This document shows, one piece after another, positions 35,987 to 44,321 of a stretch of 64,000 bases of DNA. Source of the stretch: Petrimonas sulfuriphila (GTDB lineage: Bacteria > Bacteroidota > Bacteroidia > Bacteroidales > Dysgonomonadaceae); NCBI RefSeq assembly GCF_051201015.1, contig NZ_JBPEHI010000003.1. One strand, 5' to 3'. A program made the position numbers and the translations under genes. The notes under the pieces were generated by a model, which was not told the origin of the DNA, did no database searches, and was given only the letters and a program-made list of their open reading frames with translations. How positions within the stretch are numbered: the stretch's first letter is position 1; each line of letters opens with the position of its first letter.

Positions 35987-37078
35987 TTAATGCGCTATCT
36001 CCTTACCCGATAGAAATTCAGCAGCAATAAATTCTTTTTTTAGTTTTGAAATCACTTCTCTTACACTGGATATTTTTTCTGTCAGATAGGCGTTTGCTCC
36101 GGCAAATGCGTATCCACGGTTCATCCTGCCTTTTGAAGCATTATACAACGCTTTGATTATGCAATATGGGCTTTTTGAATAATCGCAGGTCTTGATACAG
36201 TGGTAAGGACACGATTTGGGTATTTCGTTGCCAGCACTGACGCTATCTAAAAAATCTCCCTGAAAAGCGCGCCCCGGCATACCCACCGGACTTTGAATAA
36301 TCATCAGGTCCGATTGTAAGGAGTTGACATAAATTTGCTTAAATGCATCTGAAGCGTCACACTCATCGGTTGGCACAAAGAGACTTCCTATCTGTACGCC
36401 TGATGCGCCAAGCTGGATAAAACGAAGAATATCTTCCCCGGTAGAAATTCCGCCGGCAGCAATTACGGGAATTGTTTTCTTGTCTTTGTAACTTGTGGCA
36501 ATTGCCAGCACTTCTGGAACTAGCTTTTCCAAGGAGTAATTCGCATCCTCCAGATTTTCTCTCTTAAAACCGAGGTGGCCTCCTGCTTTGGGGCCTTCTA
36601 CCACAATGGCATCTGGGAGATAATCGTAATTGGTGTGCCACTTTTCGCAAATCACTTTTGCGGCACGTGCTGATGATACGATGGGAACGAGTTTTGTATC
36701 GCTTGATGTTGATAAGTAGGATGGTAAATCCAAGGGCAATCCTGCACCCGCAAAAATTATATCGGCCTTTTCAGCAATTGTGGTGCGCACCATATCGGCG
36801 AAATTTGACAAAGCAACCATGATATTTACACCGATTGTTCCTTTGGACTTTTCGCGAGATTTGCGCAATTCTTCTTTCAGTCCCCAAATGCAGTCTTTCA
36901 GATAATCGCCCGGTTTTCGCCGGTATAGCAATCCTAAGCCTGCACTTGAAATCACTCCAATTCCTCCTTCGTTGGCTACCGCCGAAGCTAAGCCTGAAAG
37001 TGATATACCAACACCCATACCGCCCTGAATTATGGGTAGCATAATTTCTTTTTCTCCAATAAAAAATGATTTGAACAT
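35987..37078 (-). CDS. nitronate monooxygenase/FMN-dependent enoyl-reductase-like protein
   Basis: A 363-residue TIM-barrel flavoprotein of the nitronate monooxygenase family. The phosphate-binding segments are PIIQGGMGVGIS (near residue 13) and GGISTGEDILRF followed by LGASGVQIGSLF. The C-terminal extension has clustered cysteines (SCPYHCIKTCDY) and an RMNRGYAFAGANAYL motif, which resembles a clade of anaerobic Bacteroidetes/Clostridia proteins. Members oxidise alkyl nitronates or act as FabK enoyl reductases, so the substrate is undecided. The start at 37078 aligns with family N-termini; GTG 37123 or ATG 37117 would add 13-15 residues. It is a single gene ahead of dnaK in the same direction, with a terminator in between. 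Confidence 0.82.
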   Translation of the reverse strand: MFKSFFIGEKEIMLPIIQGGMGVGISLSGLASAVANEGGIGVISSAGLGLLYRRKPGDYLKDCIWGLKEELRKSREKSKGTIGVNIMVALSNFADMVRTTIAEKADIIFAGAGLPLDLPSYLSTSSDTKLVPIVSSARAAKVICEKWHTNYDYLPDAIVVEGPKAGGHLGFKRENLEDANYSLEKLVPEVLAIATSYKDKKTIPVIAAGGISTGEDILRFIQLGASGVQIGSLFVPTDECDASDAFKQIYVNSLQSDLMIIQSPVGMPGRAFQGDFLDSVSAGNEIPKSCPYHCIKTCDYSKSPYCIIKALYNASKGRMNRGYAFAGANAYLTEKISSVREVISKLKKEFIAAEFLSGKEIAH

Positions 37079-37105
37079 CTCTGTAAATGGGTGTAACGAT
37101 GTTGA

Positions 37106-37243
37106 TGTATTGCACATGAACACCTGGTTGATCCAAACAAGAAAGCTGATTTTGAGGTCGATTTAGACGATGAAAAGACTTACCCGATGAGGATAATGCA
37201 AAGCATTGCTGTGAAGGATATCAATATAAACTTGATTGTCTAG
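37106..37243 (+). pseudogene. possible C-terminal coding relic, family unknown
   Basis: The plus strand holds an open frame of 45 codons ending at TAG 37241-37243, reading VDPNKKADFEVDLDDEKTYP and then a mixed hydrophobic tail ending in NLIV. The composition and codon pattern look like real coding sequence. It has no start codon and is cut off by a stop at 37103-37105, just where the flavoprotein gene begins on the other strand. It may be the fossil end of a gene lost when its neighbour arrived. I do not recognise the family, and chance is possible. Confidence 0.35.
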
Positions 37244-37247
37244 ACTG

Positions 37248-37255
37248 CAAAGATA
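37248..37255 (-). promoter_or_regulatory. -7 box upstream of the nitronate monooxygenase-like gene
   Basis: TATCTTTG on the minus strand matches TAnnTTTG. It would give an unusually long leader of about 165 nt, running antisense through the coding relic at 37106-37243. No clear -33 element. Confidence 0.45.
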
Positions 37256-37308
37256 CAACATTTTTATTGATTTTCAGTTATTTCAGAAAATGTAGTTCTG
37301 AAAAATAA

Positions 37309-37341
37309 AAACCGCAGCAAATCATTTGTTTGCTACGGTTT
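37309..37341 (-). terminator. intrinsic terminator of dnaK
   Basis: A 13-bp stem AAACCGCAGCAAA/TTTGCTACGGTTT with one A-C mismatch and a 7-nt loop. On the minus strand a T-rich run follows. It is 29 nt after the dnaK stop codon. Confidence 0.85.
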
Positions 37342-37369
37342 AATAGTATTTAATAATAAACTCTATAGA

Positions 37370-39292
37370 TTACTTCACCTCTTCGAAGTCGACGTCGGTC
37401 ACATCACCTTCCTGGCTTCCGCTTGGATTGCCTCCGGGCTGTTGCCCGCTGAAATCCTGGGGACCGGCTTGTTGTGCCCCTGCTTGTGCGTTGGCAGCAT
37501 TGTACATGTCCTGGGAAGCAGCCTGAAATGCTGTGTTGAGTTCGGTCATATAGGTGTCGAGGTCGGCAATGTTTTGAGCCTTGTGGGCTTCTTTCAGCTT
37601 GTTCAGCGCGTTTTCGATAGGCGCTTTTTTGTCTGCCGGGATCTTGTCACCGTATTCTTTCAACTGTTTTTCGGTTTGGAAAATGGTTGAGTCGGCCTGA
37701 TTCAGTTTGTCGATACGTTCTTTCTCTTTCTTGTCGGCTTCGGCATTGATAGCAGCTTCCTCTTTCATTCGTTTAATTTCCTCTTCGCTCAAACCCGAAG
37801 ATGCTTCGATACGGATTTTCTGTTCTTTTCCAGAAGCCTTGTCTTTTGCCGAAACGTTCAGGATGCCGTTGGCATCAATATCGAAAGTAACTTCAATCTG
37901 TGGAATGCCACGCGGTGCAGGTGGAATGCCGTCGAGGTTGAACACGCCGATTTGCTTGTTGTCTCGCGCCAGAGAACGTTCACCCTGTAATACGTTGATT
38001 TGTACAGAAGGTTGATTGTCGGCGGCAGTAGAGAACGTTTCCGACTTCTTGGTCGGAATGGTGGTGTTAGCATCAATAAGTTTTGTCATCACACCACCCA
38101 GAGTTTCGATTCCCAACGACAGCGGAGTAACGTCCAGCAACAACACGTCTTTCACTTCTCCCGTGAGGACGGCGCCCTGAATGGCTGCACCAATAGCTAC
38201 TACCTCGTCGGGGTTTACACCTTTGTGCGGTGATTTTCCGAATAACCTTTCAACCAATGCCTGAACAGCAGGAATACGGGTTGAGCCCCCTACAAGGATG
38301 ACTTCGTCGATATCTGAATTTGTTAATCCGGCATCTTTCATTGATGTCTGGCAGGGTGCTACACATTTTTGCAACAAGTCGTCGATCAGTTGCTCGAATT
38401 TTGCGCGGGTAAGGGTTTTTACTAAATGTTTGGGAATCCCGTTTACCGGCATAATATACGGTAAATTAATCTCCGTGCTGGTTGTGCTGGATAGTTCGAT
38501 TTTTGCCTTTTCAGCCGCTTCTTTCAGTCGTTGTAACGCCATGGGGTCTTTCCGCAAGTCGAGGCCTTCATCTTTCAAAAATTCTTCGGCAAGCCAATCG
38601 ATAACCCGATGGTCGAAGTCGTCTCCTCCCAGGTGAGTATCTCCATTGGTCGATTTCACCTCGAAAACACCGTCACCCAATTCCAGGATCGAAATGTCGA
38701 ACGTGCCGCCTCCCAGGTCGAACACGGCAATTTTAGAGTCCTTGTGCTGTTTGTCCAGACCGTAAGCCAGGGCGGCTGCCGTAGGCTCGTTTACAATGCG
38801 GCGCACGGTTAACCCCGCAATCTCTCCGGCTTCTTTGGTAGCCTGACGTTGCGCATCGCTAAAATATGCGGGCACGGTGATTACGGCTTCTGAAACGGAT
38901 TGTCCGAGATAATCCTCAGCTGTTTGTTTCATTTTCTGAAGCACGATTGCTGAAATTTCCTGCGGAGAATACAATTGTCCGTTAATGTCTACACGTGGGG
39001 TATTATTGTCGCCTCTAACTACTTTGTAGGGAACGCGTCCGATTTCTTTTTGCACCTGGTCGAATGTTTCACCCATAAACGTTTTTATGGAGTAAACGGT
39101 GTGTTTGGGGTTGGTTATTGCCTGACGTTTTGCCGGGTCGCCCACCTTTCGTTCTCCGTTTTCGACAAAAGCCACAACCGATGGTGTGGTACGTTTTCCT
39201 TCATTGTTAGGGATTACAACAGGCTCGTTGCCTTCCATCACCGAAACGCAAGAGTTTGTGGTTCCTAAGTCTATTCCTATTATTTTTCCCAT
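37370..39292 (-). CDS. dnaK: molecular chaperone DnaK (Hsp70)
   Basis: A 640-residue Hsp70. The ATPase domain starts GKIIGIDLGTTNSC and has the phosphate-2 motif FDLGGGTFDIS and the adenosine motif GGSTRIPAVQ; the interdomain linker DVLLLDVTPLSLGIE and the substrate-binding domain follow, with a Gln/Gly/Ala-rich tail ending DVTDVDFEEVK. It works with DnaJ and GrpE on nascent and stress-damaged proteins. dnaJ and grpE are not adjacent, which is common in Bacteroidetes; a CbpA-like co-chaperone lies at 51974. A full heat-shock promoter was not identified in the 222-bp gap upstream. Confidence 0.98.
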   Translation of the reverse strand: MGKIIGIDLGTTNSCVSVMEGNEPVVIPNNEGKRTTPSVVAFVENGERKVGDPAKRQAITNPKHTVYSIKTFMGETFDQVQKEIGRVPYKVVRGDNNTPRVDINGQLYSPQEISAIVLQKMKQTAEDYLGQSVSEAVITVPAYFSDAQRQATKEAGEIAGLTVRRIVNEPTAAALAYGLDKQHKDSKIAVFDLGGGTFDISILELGDGVFEVKSTNGDTHLGGDDFDHRVIDWLAEEFLKDEGLDLRKDPMALQRLKEAAEKAKIELSSTTSTEINLPYIMPVNGIPKHLVKTLTRAKFEQLIDDLLQKCVAPCQTSMKDAGLTNSDIDEVILVGGSTRIPAVQALVERLFGKSPHKGVNPDEVVAIGAAIQGAVLTGEVKDVLLLDVTPLSLGIETLGGVMTKLIDANTTIPTKKSETFSTAADNQPSVQINVLQGERSLARDNKQIGVFNLDGIPPAPRGIPQIEVTFDIDANGILNVSAKDKASGKEQKIRIEASSGLSEEEIKRMKEEAAINAEADKKEKERIDKLNQADSTIFQTEKQLKEYGDKIPADKKAPIENALNKLKEAHKAQNIADLDTYMTELNTAFQAASQDMYNAANAQAGAQQAGPQDFSGQQPGGNPSGSQEGDVTDVDFEEVK

Positions 39293-39448
39293 AATTTATA
39301 TATATGTATTTAATTGATTAATTTCTGATCCATAGCTTCTTTTTAATCATTTTCAAATCTTATGCCAAAAAACGATATTTGAAAAGAAACTGACAGATTG
39401 TCGGTAATATTTTAACAGACGTGTGGATATGTATTTAAAGTTTTTCGT

Positions 39449-39456
39449 TACCTTTG
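39449..39456 (+). promoter_or_regulatory. -7 box for the DUF4301 gene
   Basis: TACCTTTG matches TAnnTTTG, 58 nt before the ATG at 39515 and divergent from dnaK. The -33 element is unclear. Confidence 0.5.
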
Positions 39457-39514
39457 AAGTGTTTCTGTGAAAGATTTAAAATCGAAAATAATTTTCAACA
39501 CAATATAAGACAGT

Positions 39515-41035
39515 ATGTTTACAAAGGAAGATTTAGCGTTGTTACGGAAAAAAAATATTTCACAACAGCAAATTGATGCTCAGTTGAATTGGTTGAAGAA
39601 AGGCTTCCCTTTTCTGAAAATACTGAGTGTTGCATCGGTTGAAAAAGGAATTTTGCGTGTATCTAAAGCCGACGAGGAAGAATATCGGATGGCTTGGCGT
39701 GATTCTTTGGATGCGGGTAAAAAAGTCACCAAGTTTGTACCCGCATCGGGTGCTGCAAGCCGTATGTTTAAAGACTTGTTTACCTTTTTAGATGATGGTA
39801 ATGATGTGCCTGAAACTGCTTTTGTTAAAACATTTTTCAACAATATAGGGAAGTTTGCCTTTTACGATGCGCTCAACGAAACCTGCAGGAACAATTTTGG
39901 AAAAACAGTTCCGGAACTTATTGATTCGGGCAAGTACAAACAAGTGGTGAGAGCCTTGCTCTTTCCTGACGGATTGAATTACGGGAACCTGCCCAAAGGG
40001 TTGCTTTTGTTTCACAGTTACGAAGAAGGAAATAGAACACCGGTGGGTGAACAGATGACCGAAGGTACCTTATACGCAAAAGATAAAAACGGCGTGGTGA
40101 ATATTCATTTTACAGTTTCGGAAGAACACAAGGAGTTGTTTGAATTGTTGGTCGCTGCCCGGAGGTTGGGGTACGAATTAAAACTCGGTGCCAAATTCAG
40201 GGTCTCATACAGCGTTCAAAAGCCCAGCACCGATACCCTTGCCGTGGACATGGACAATAATCCTTTCCGCGATGAGGACGGGTCGTTGCTTTTCCGTCCC
40301 GGGGGACACGGTGCGCTGATCGAAAACCTGAATGACATCGATTCCGATTTTATATTCATTAAAAACATCGATAATGTTGTTCCAGACCGGTTAAAAGAAA
40401 GCGAAGCCTTATATAAACAACTTTTGGGTGGAGTGTTGGTGAAGATGCAGCAACGGGCGCTTGGCTACCTTGGAGAGTTGACTTCGGGAAAATGTAGCAA
40501 CGGAAAGTTGCAGGAAATTTTGAAGTTTACAGAGAACGAACTTTGTATAGCTTCTTCCGACAAATCTTTTGCCAATGAAGAAGAGTTGAGGAACTACCTG
40601 ATTGCTAAACTTGATCGTCCATTTCGTGTATGCGGCATGGTGAAGAACGAGGGGGAGCCGGGAGGCGGTCCGTTTATTGTTGAAAATCCTGACGGAACCG
40701 CTTCTTTGCAGATTCTGGAAAGTTCCCAAATCGATATAAACGATGCCAGGGCTGTGGATGCTTTCAAGCACGGGTCGCATTTCAATCCCGTGGATTTGGT
40801 TTGTGGCGTGAAGTGCTATAAAAACAACAAGTTCGATTTGACCCAATTCGTGGATAAGAACACCGGATTTATTTCGCAAAAATCCAAAAACGGAAAAGAA
40901 CTGAAGGCCCTGGAGCTTCCCGGCTTGTGGAACGGTGCCATGAGCGACTGGAACACCATTTTCGTAGAGGTGCCCGTCAGTACCTTTAATCCGGTAAAAA
41001 CAGTGAACGATTTGCTGCGGCGGGAACATCAGTAA
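39515..41035 (+). CDS. DUF4301 family protein, function unknown
   Basis: A 506-residue soluble protein without signal peptide or membrane segments that matches the DUF4301 family, conserved in Bacteroidetes. Recognisable blocks are KFVPASGAASRMFKDL near residue 70, GLLLFHSYEEGNRTPVGEQM, FRPGGHGALIENLN near 265 and a C-terminal MSDWNTIFVEVP. The GAASRM and RPGGHGALI blocks resemble nucleotide-sugar transferase loops, so a sugar-nucleotide activity is conceivable, but no role is established. It has its own promoter and a very strong terminator shared with the convergent M16 peptidase gene. Confidence 0.8.
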   Translation: MFTKEDLALLRKKNISQQQIDAQLNWLKKGFPFLKILSVASVEKGILRVSKADEEEYRMAWRDSLDAGKKVTKFVPASGAASRMFKDLFTFLDDGNDVPETAFVKTFFNNIGKFAFYDALNETCRNNFGKTVPELIDSGKYKQVVRALLFPDGLNYGNLPKGLLLFHSYEEGNRTPVGEQMTEGTLYAKDKNGVVNIHFTVSEEHKELFELLVAARRLGYELKLGAKFRVSYSVQKPSTDTLAVDMDNNPFRDEDGSLLFRPGGHGALIENLNDIDSDFIFIKNIDNVVPDRLKESEALYKQLLGGVLVKMQQRALGYLGELTSGKCSNGKLQEILKFTENELCIASSDKSFANEEELRNYLIAKLDRPFRVCGMVKNEGEPGGGPFIVENPDGTASLQILESSQIDINDARAVDAFKHGSHFNPVDLVCGVKCYKNNKFDLTQFVDKNTGFISQKSKNGKELKALELPGLWNGAMSDWNTIFVEVPVSTFNPVKTVNDLLRREHQ

Positions 41036-41072
41036 AAGCATTTAGGGCGCCATTTGGCGCCCTAAATGCTTT
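41035..41072. terminator. perfect 17-bp bidirectional terminator
   Basis: AAAGCATTTAGGGCGCC pairs with its exact complement across a 4-nt loop (ATTT). The hairpin begins at the stop codon of the DUF4301 gene and ends 3 bp before the end of the convergent M16 gene, filling the entire 40-bp gap. Confidence 0.85.
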
Positions 41073-41075
41073 ATC

Positions 41076-43991
41076 CTAATACCCGAACAGCTCTTCCTGC
41101 GAAACCTTTTGGATAGGCCCGTATTTCTCGAGCGCTTTCAGGTCTAAATCCGCTTCCTTGCCCAATATATAATAGGTGTACGTACGGTTTTTCACCCATT
41201 CCTCCTGGAATGCTTTTACGTCGGAGAGTGTCATGGACGGCACTTTTTCGAAAATCTCTTTTCGCCTATCCACTTTCAAGCCCAGGTCCTGTGCATAAAC
41301 ATAGTTCCACAGCACATCTTCCTTGATAATCCTGTTGGTGCGCAAACGGGTAATCAAGCCTTCTTTGGCCAGGTTAAACGCATTTTCTGATAACGGCATC
41401 TCTTTCAGAATAAGGTGGAATGCCTGTAGTGCATCGTCCATTTTATCGTTTTGAGTAGCAATAAACGTTCGCATCGTGTAGGGGTATTTCAATTTCGACG
41501 GAGCGTTCAGGTACGCATTTGCCGAATAAGCCAGTCCGCGCGCTTCGCGCATTTCCTGAAACACGATCGCATTCATGCTTCCGCCAAAATATTCGTTGTA
41601 TAATTCACGCGTAGCTTCGACTTTCGGATCAAACGACCGGCCGTCGTTGGAAACCATTCCCAGGTAAATCTGTTTTGCATCGTATTCGGCTAAAAGCACT
41701 TTGTTCTCGTTGGTTTCTACTTGTTTGAACCGGTCGGTTTCGGGTACCGGTTTTAACTTTGCCGGGACATTGTGTAACGAGTTAAGTGTGGATAGCAGTT
41801 CTTTTTCGTTTTCAGGACCATAATACATAATCCGGTGCTCAAAACCGTTGAGGCTTTTGATGCGTGTGGTCAGTTGCTGCGGATCCATCGATTTCAATTC
41901 TGCTTCCGACAATATATTGTTATCGGGAGAGTCCGCTCCCCAGGACGCATACTGGGTTAATTTGCTGAAATTAGCCCCTTGGTTGAGTTTAGCATCGCCG
42001 CGTTTCTTCAGGATATCTGCCGACAGGTTGGCGAATGCTTCTTTATTTACCTGAGGGTCGGCCAGCAACTCTTCGAAAAGCGCAAGAGCCTTGCCCATGT
42101 TTTCTGCCAGGCCATCGAGCATAACATATACCCTTTCTGTCCCCGGAAAAACGTTGAACGAGCAAGCCAGACTGTAAAAATTGGCTTTGATCTCTTCCGG
42201 TGATTTTGTGGATGTGCCCAGGTATTTTAAATAATCGAAAGCCGTACCCAGGGCTTTATCGTGGTTATTTCCCATGTCGAACACATAAATCAGGCTGAAA
42301 ATGCCGTTGGTTACATTCTGCTTGTAGAGCACGGGGATCTTTGATTTGGCAGTCAGTATTTTCATGTCCTTATCGAAGTCGAGAAACACAGGTTCAATGG
42401 GTGTGACCCTAGCGTCCTGAATTTCTTTTACGAATGTGCTTACCGCATCACGATTGGTGGCAATGGGCGTGATTTGTGGTTTGTCGATCTTTAACTCCGT
42501 GGGATCTTTTCCTTCGCGTTTATAGATTACGGCATAATTGTTGCGAAATTTTTCGTTGGCAAAATCCACGATCTGTTTTTTAGTGATTTTTGCGATACGA
42601 TCGATCCGGGTTACTTCGTTGGCCCACTCCGTCCCGTTGATGAATGAGTTTACAAACCAGTTAGCTCGTCCTCCATTGCTCTCTATTCGATACATTTCGC
42701 TCAGCTTCATGTTGTTGATAGATGCAGTTATCAGTTCCTGGGGAAAATCACCTTTTTTCAGTTTTTCCACTTCTCCCAGCAACAAATCTCTTACCTGCTC
42801 AAGTGTCTGTCCTTTCTTGGGCGTGGCATTCATAACAAAAGCGCAGTGGTCTGCCATGCTGTAGGCACCCGAATATGCAGAAAGCACTTTTTGCTGCTGC
42901 AGCAGGTTCAGGTCGATTAATCCGGCTTTTCCGTTATTCATAATTAGGCTGATGATATCGAGCATATCTTTGTCGGGTGTGGCCCATCCACCCATTCGCC
43001 AGCCGAGGGTCACGTTTTCGGCTTCCTGCCCCAACACATCCGTTTCAACCGGCTTTGTTATAGGTTGCCCGGCAGATGGTTCTATAACTGGCAGGCTGGG
43101 ATTAGGTTTCATCTCTCCGAAATAGGTATCGATAATCTTGATCATTTCATCAGGATCAAAATCTCCAGCAACGCAGATAGCCATGTTGTTCGGAACGTAG
43201 TAGGTCTTGTAGTAGTTTTTAATGTTGATGATTGACGGATTCTTCAGGTGTTCTTGTGTGCCGAGCACGGTCTGTTTACCGTACGGGTGGTGAGGGAACA
43301 GTGAGGCAAGCACTTTTTCGTACACTTTCCGGCTGTCGCGGGTGAGTGACATGTTTTTCTCTTCATAAACCGTTTCCAGTTCTGTGTGAAAACCACGAAT
43401 CACATTGTTTTGAAAACGGTCCGATTGTATTCTTGCCCAATTTTCGATTTGATTCGACGGTATATTTTCCGTATAAACCGTCATGTCAAAACCCGTATAG
43501 GCATTTGTTCCTGTTGCTCCGATGGCCTTCATCAGTTTGTCGTACTCGTTGGGGATGGCTAGCTTGGATGCGGCGTAGGAGATACTGTCAATTTCCTTGT
43601 AAATGGCTCTTCTTTGGGTATCGTCTTCTGTATTCCGGTATTTCTCGAAGAGGCCTTCAATCTCTTTTAGCATCGGCTCTTCCTGCGTGTAATCCTGGGT
43701 GCCGAATTTTTTTGTACCCTTAAACATCAGGTGTTCGAAATAATGAGCAAGGCCGGTGGTTTCTGCCGGATCGTTTTTCCCTCCCACTCGTACGGCAATA
43801 TAGGTTTGTATACGGGGGGTTTCAGGATTCACGCTCATGTAAACTTTCAACCCGTTATCCAGGGTGTAAATACGTGCACTGATCGGATCATTGGGAACTG
43901 TCTTATACTTCAGATCACTGTTCTGAGAGAATACGCTCGTGGAAATAGTAGCGATTAAGACAATAATTGCGAATGAGGTAATTTTTTTCAT
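41076..43991 (-). CDS. M16 family zinc metallopeptidase, two-domain, secreted
   Basis: A 971-residue pitrilysin-type peptidase with a signal peptide (about 1-22, TSVFSQ). The inverted zinc motif HYFEH is at residues 83-87 and the third ligand Glu lies in ELETVYEEKNM about 75 residues on. The second half repeats the M16 fold without zinc ligands (RELYNEYFGGSMNAIVFQEMREARGLAYS), as in full-length insulysin/PqqL-like proteins. In Bacteroidetes such periplasmic enzymes degrade peptides that enter through TonB systems. It has its own promoter at 44058. Confidence 0.93.
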   Translation of the reverse strand: MKKITSFAIIVLIATISTSVFSQNSDLKYKTVPNDPISARIYTLDNGLKVYMSVNPETPRIQTYIAVRVGGKNDPAETTGLAHYFEHLMFKGTKKFGTQDYTQEEPMLKEIEGLFEKYRNTEDDTQRRAIYKEIDSISYAASKLAIPNEYDKLMKAIGATGTNAYTGFDMTVYTENIPSNQIENWARIQSDRFQNNVIRGFHTELETVYEEKNMSLTRDSRKVYEKVLASLFPHHPYGKQTVLGTQEHLKNPSIINIKNYYKTYYVPNNMAICVAGDFDPDEMIKIIDTYFGEMKPNPSLPVIEPSAGQPITKPVETDVLGQEAENVTLGWRMGGWATPDKDMLDIISLIMNNGKAGLIDLNLLQQQKVLSAYSGAYSMADHCAFVMNATPKKGQTLEQVRDLLLGEVEKLKKGDFPQELITASINNMKLSEMYRIESNGGRANWFVNSFINGTEWANEVTRIDRIAKITKKQIVDFANEKFRNNYAVIYKREGKDPTELKIDKPQITPIATNRDAVSTFVKEIQDARVTPIEPVFLDFDKDMKILTAKSKIPVLYKQNVTNGIFSLIYVFDMGNNHDKALGTAFDYLKYLGTSTKSPEEIKANFYSLACSFNVFPGTERVYVMLDGLAENMGKALALFEELLADPQVNKEAFANLSADILKKRGDAKLNQGANFSKLTQYASWGADSPDNNILSEAELKSMDPQQLTTRIKSLNGFEHRIMYYGPENEKELLSTLNSLHNVPAKLKPVPETDRFKQVETNENKVLLAEYDAKQIYLGMVSNDGRSFDPKVEATRELYNEYFGGSMNAIVFQEMREARGLAYSANAYLNAPSKLKYPYTMRTFIATQNDKMDDALQAFHLILKEMPLSENAFNLAKEGLITRLRTNRIIKEDVLWNYVYAQDLGLKVDRRKEIFEKVPSMTLSDVKAFQEEWVKNRTYTYYILGKEADLDLKALEKYGPIQKVSQEELFGY

Positions 43992-44057
43992 AGGTTACAA
44001 TTTAAAAATGAGTACGTTGTGGTTTTTCCCTTTTGGGAAAGCTACGATGATGTCGTA

Positions 44058-44089
44058 CAAAGATAGTGTTATTTTGCTGCAATCACCAA
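44058..44089 (-). promoter_or_regulatory. promoter of the M16 peptidase gene
   Basis: On the minus strand TTG at 44087-44089 is followed by a 21-bp spacer and TATCTTTG at 44058-44065. The 330-bp gap 43992-44321 also holds a small TTTCCC/GGGAAA hairpin (44025-44040) in this leader. I found no clear promoter for the RND pump gene. Confidence 0.65.
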
Positions 44090-44321
44090 ATAAAACTTGA
44101 ATTTTTATTGTTCAGTGAGTAGGGAGAAAACTTTAAAGGTTTATGCTACGTCTGAATTTTAAGCCGTTTATTTTTTGATAGATAAGTGGCTTTTGCGTGA
44201 CTTGCTTATTTAGAACAAGAAAAAATTAAAATACTGGATAAATAAGATTTGATTTATCTTGCATTTTTTTGTTCATTTGTGTAGCTTTCAGAACATTATA
44301 TGAAAACTTTTTCATGCGTTT

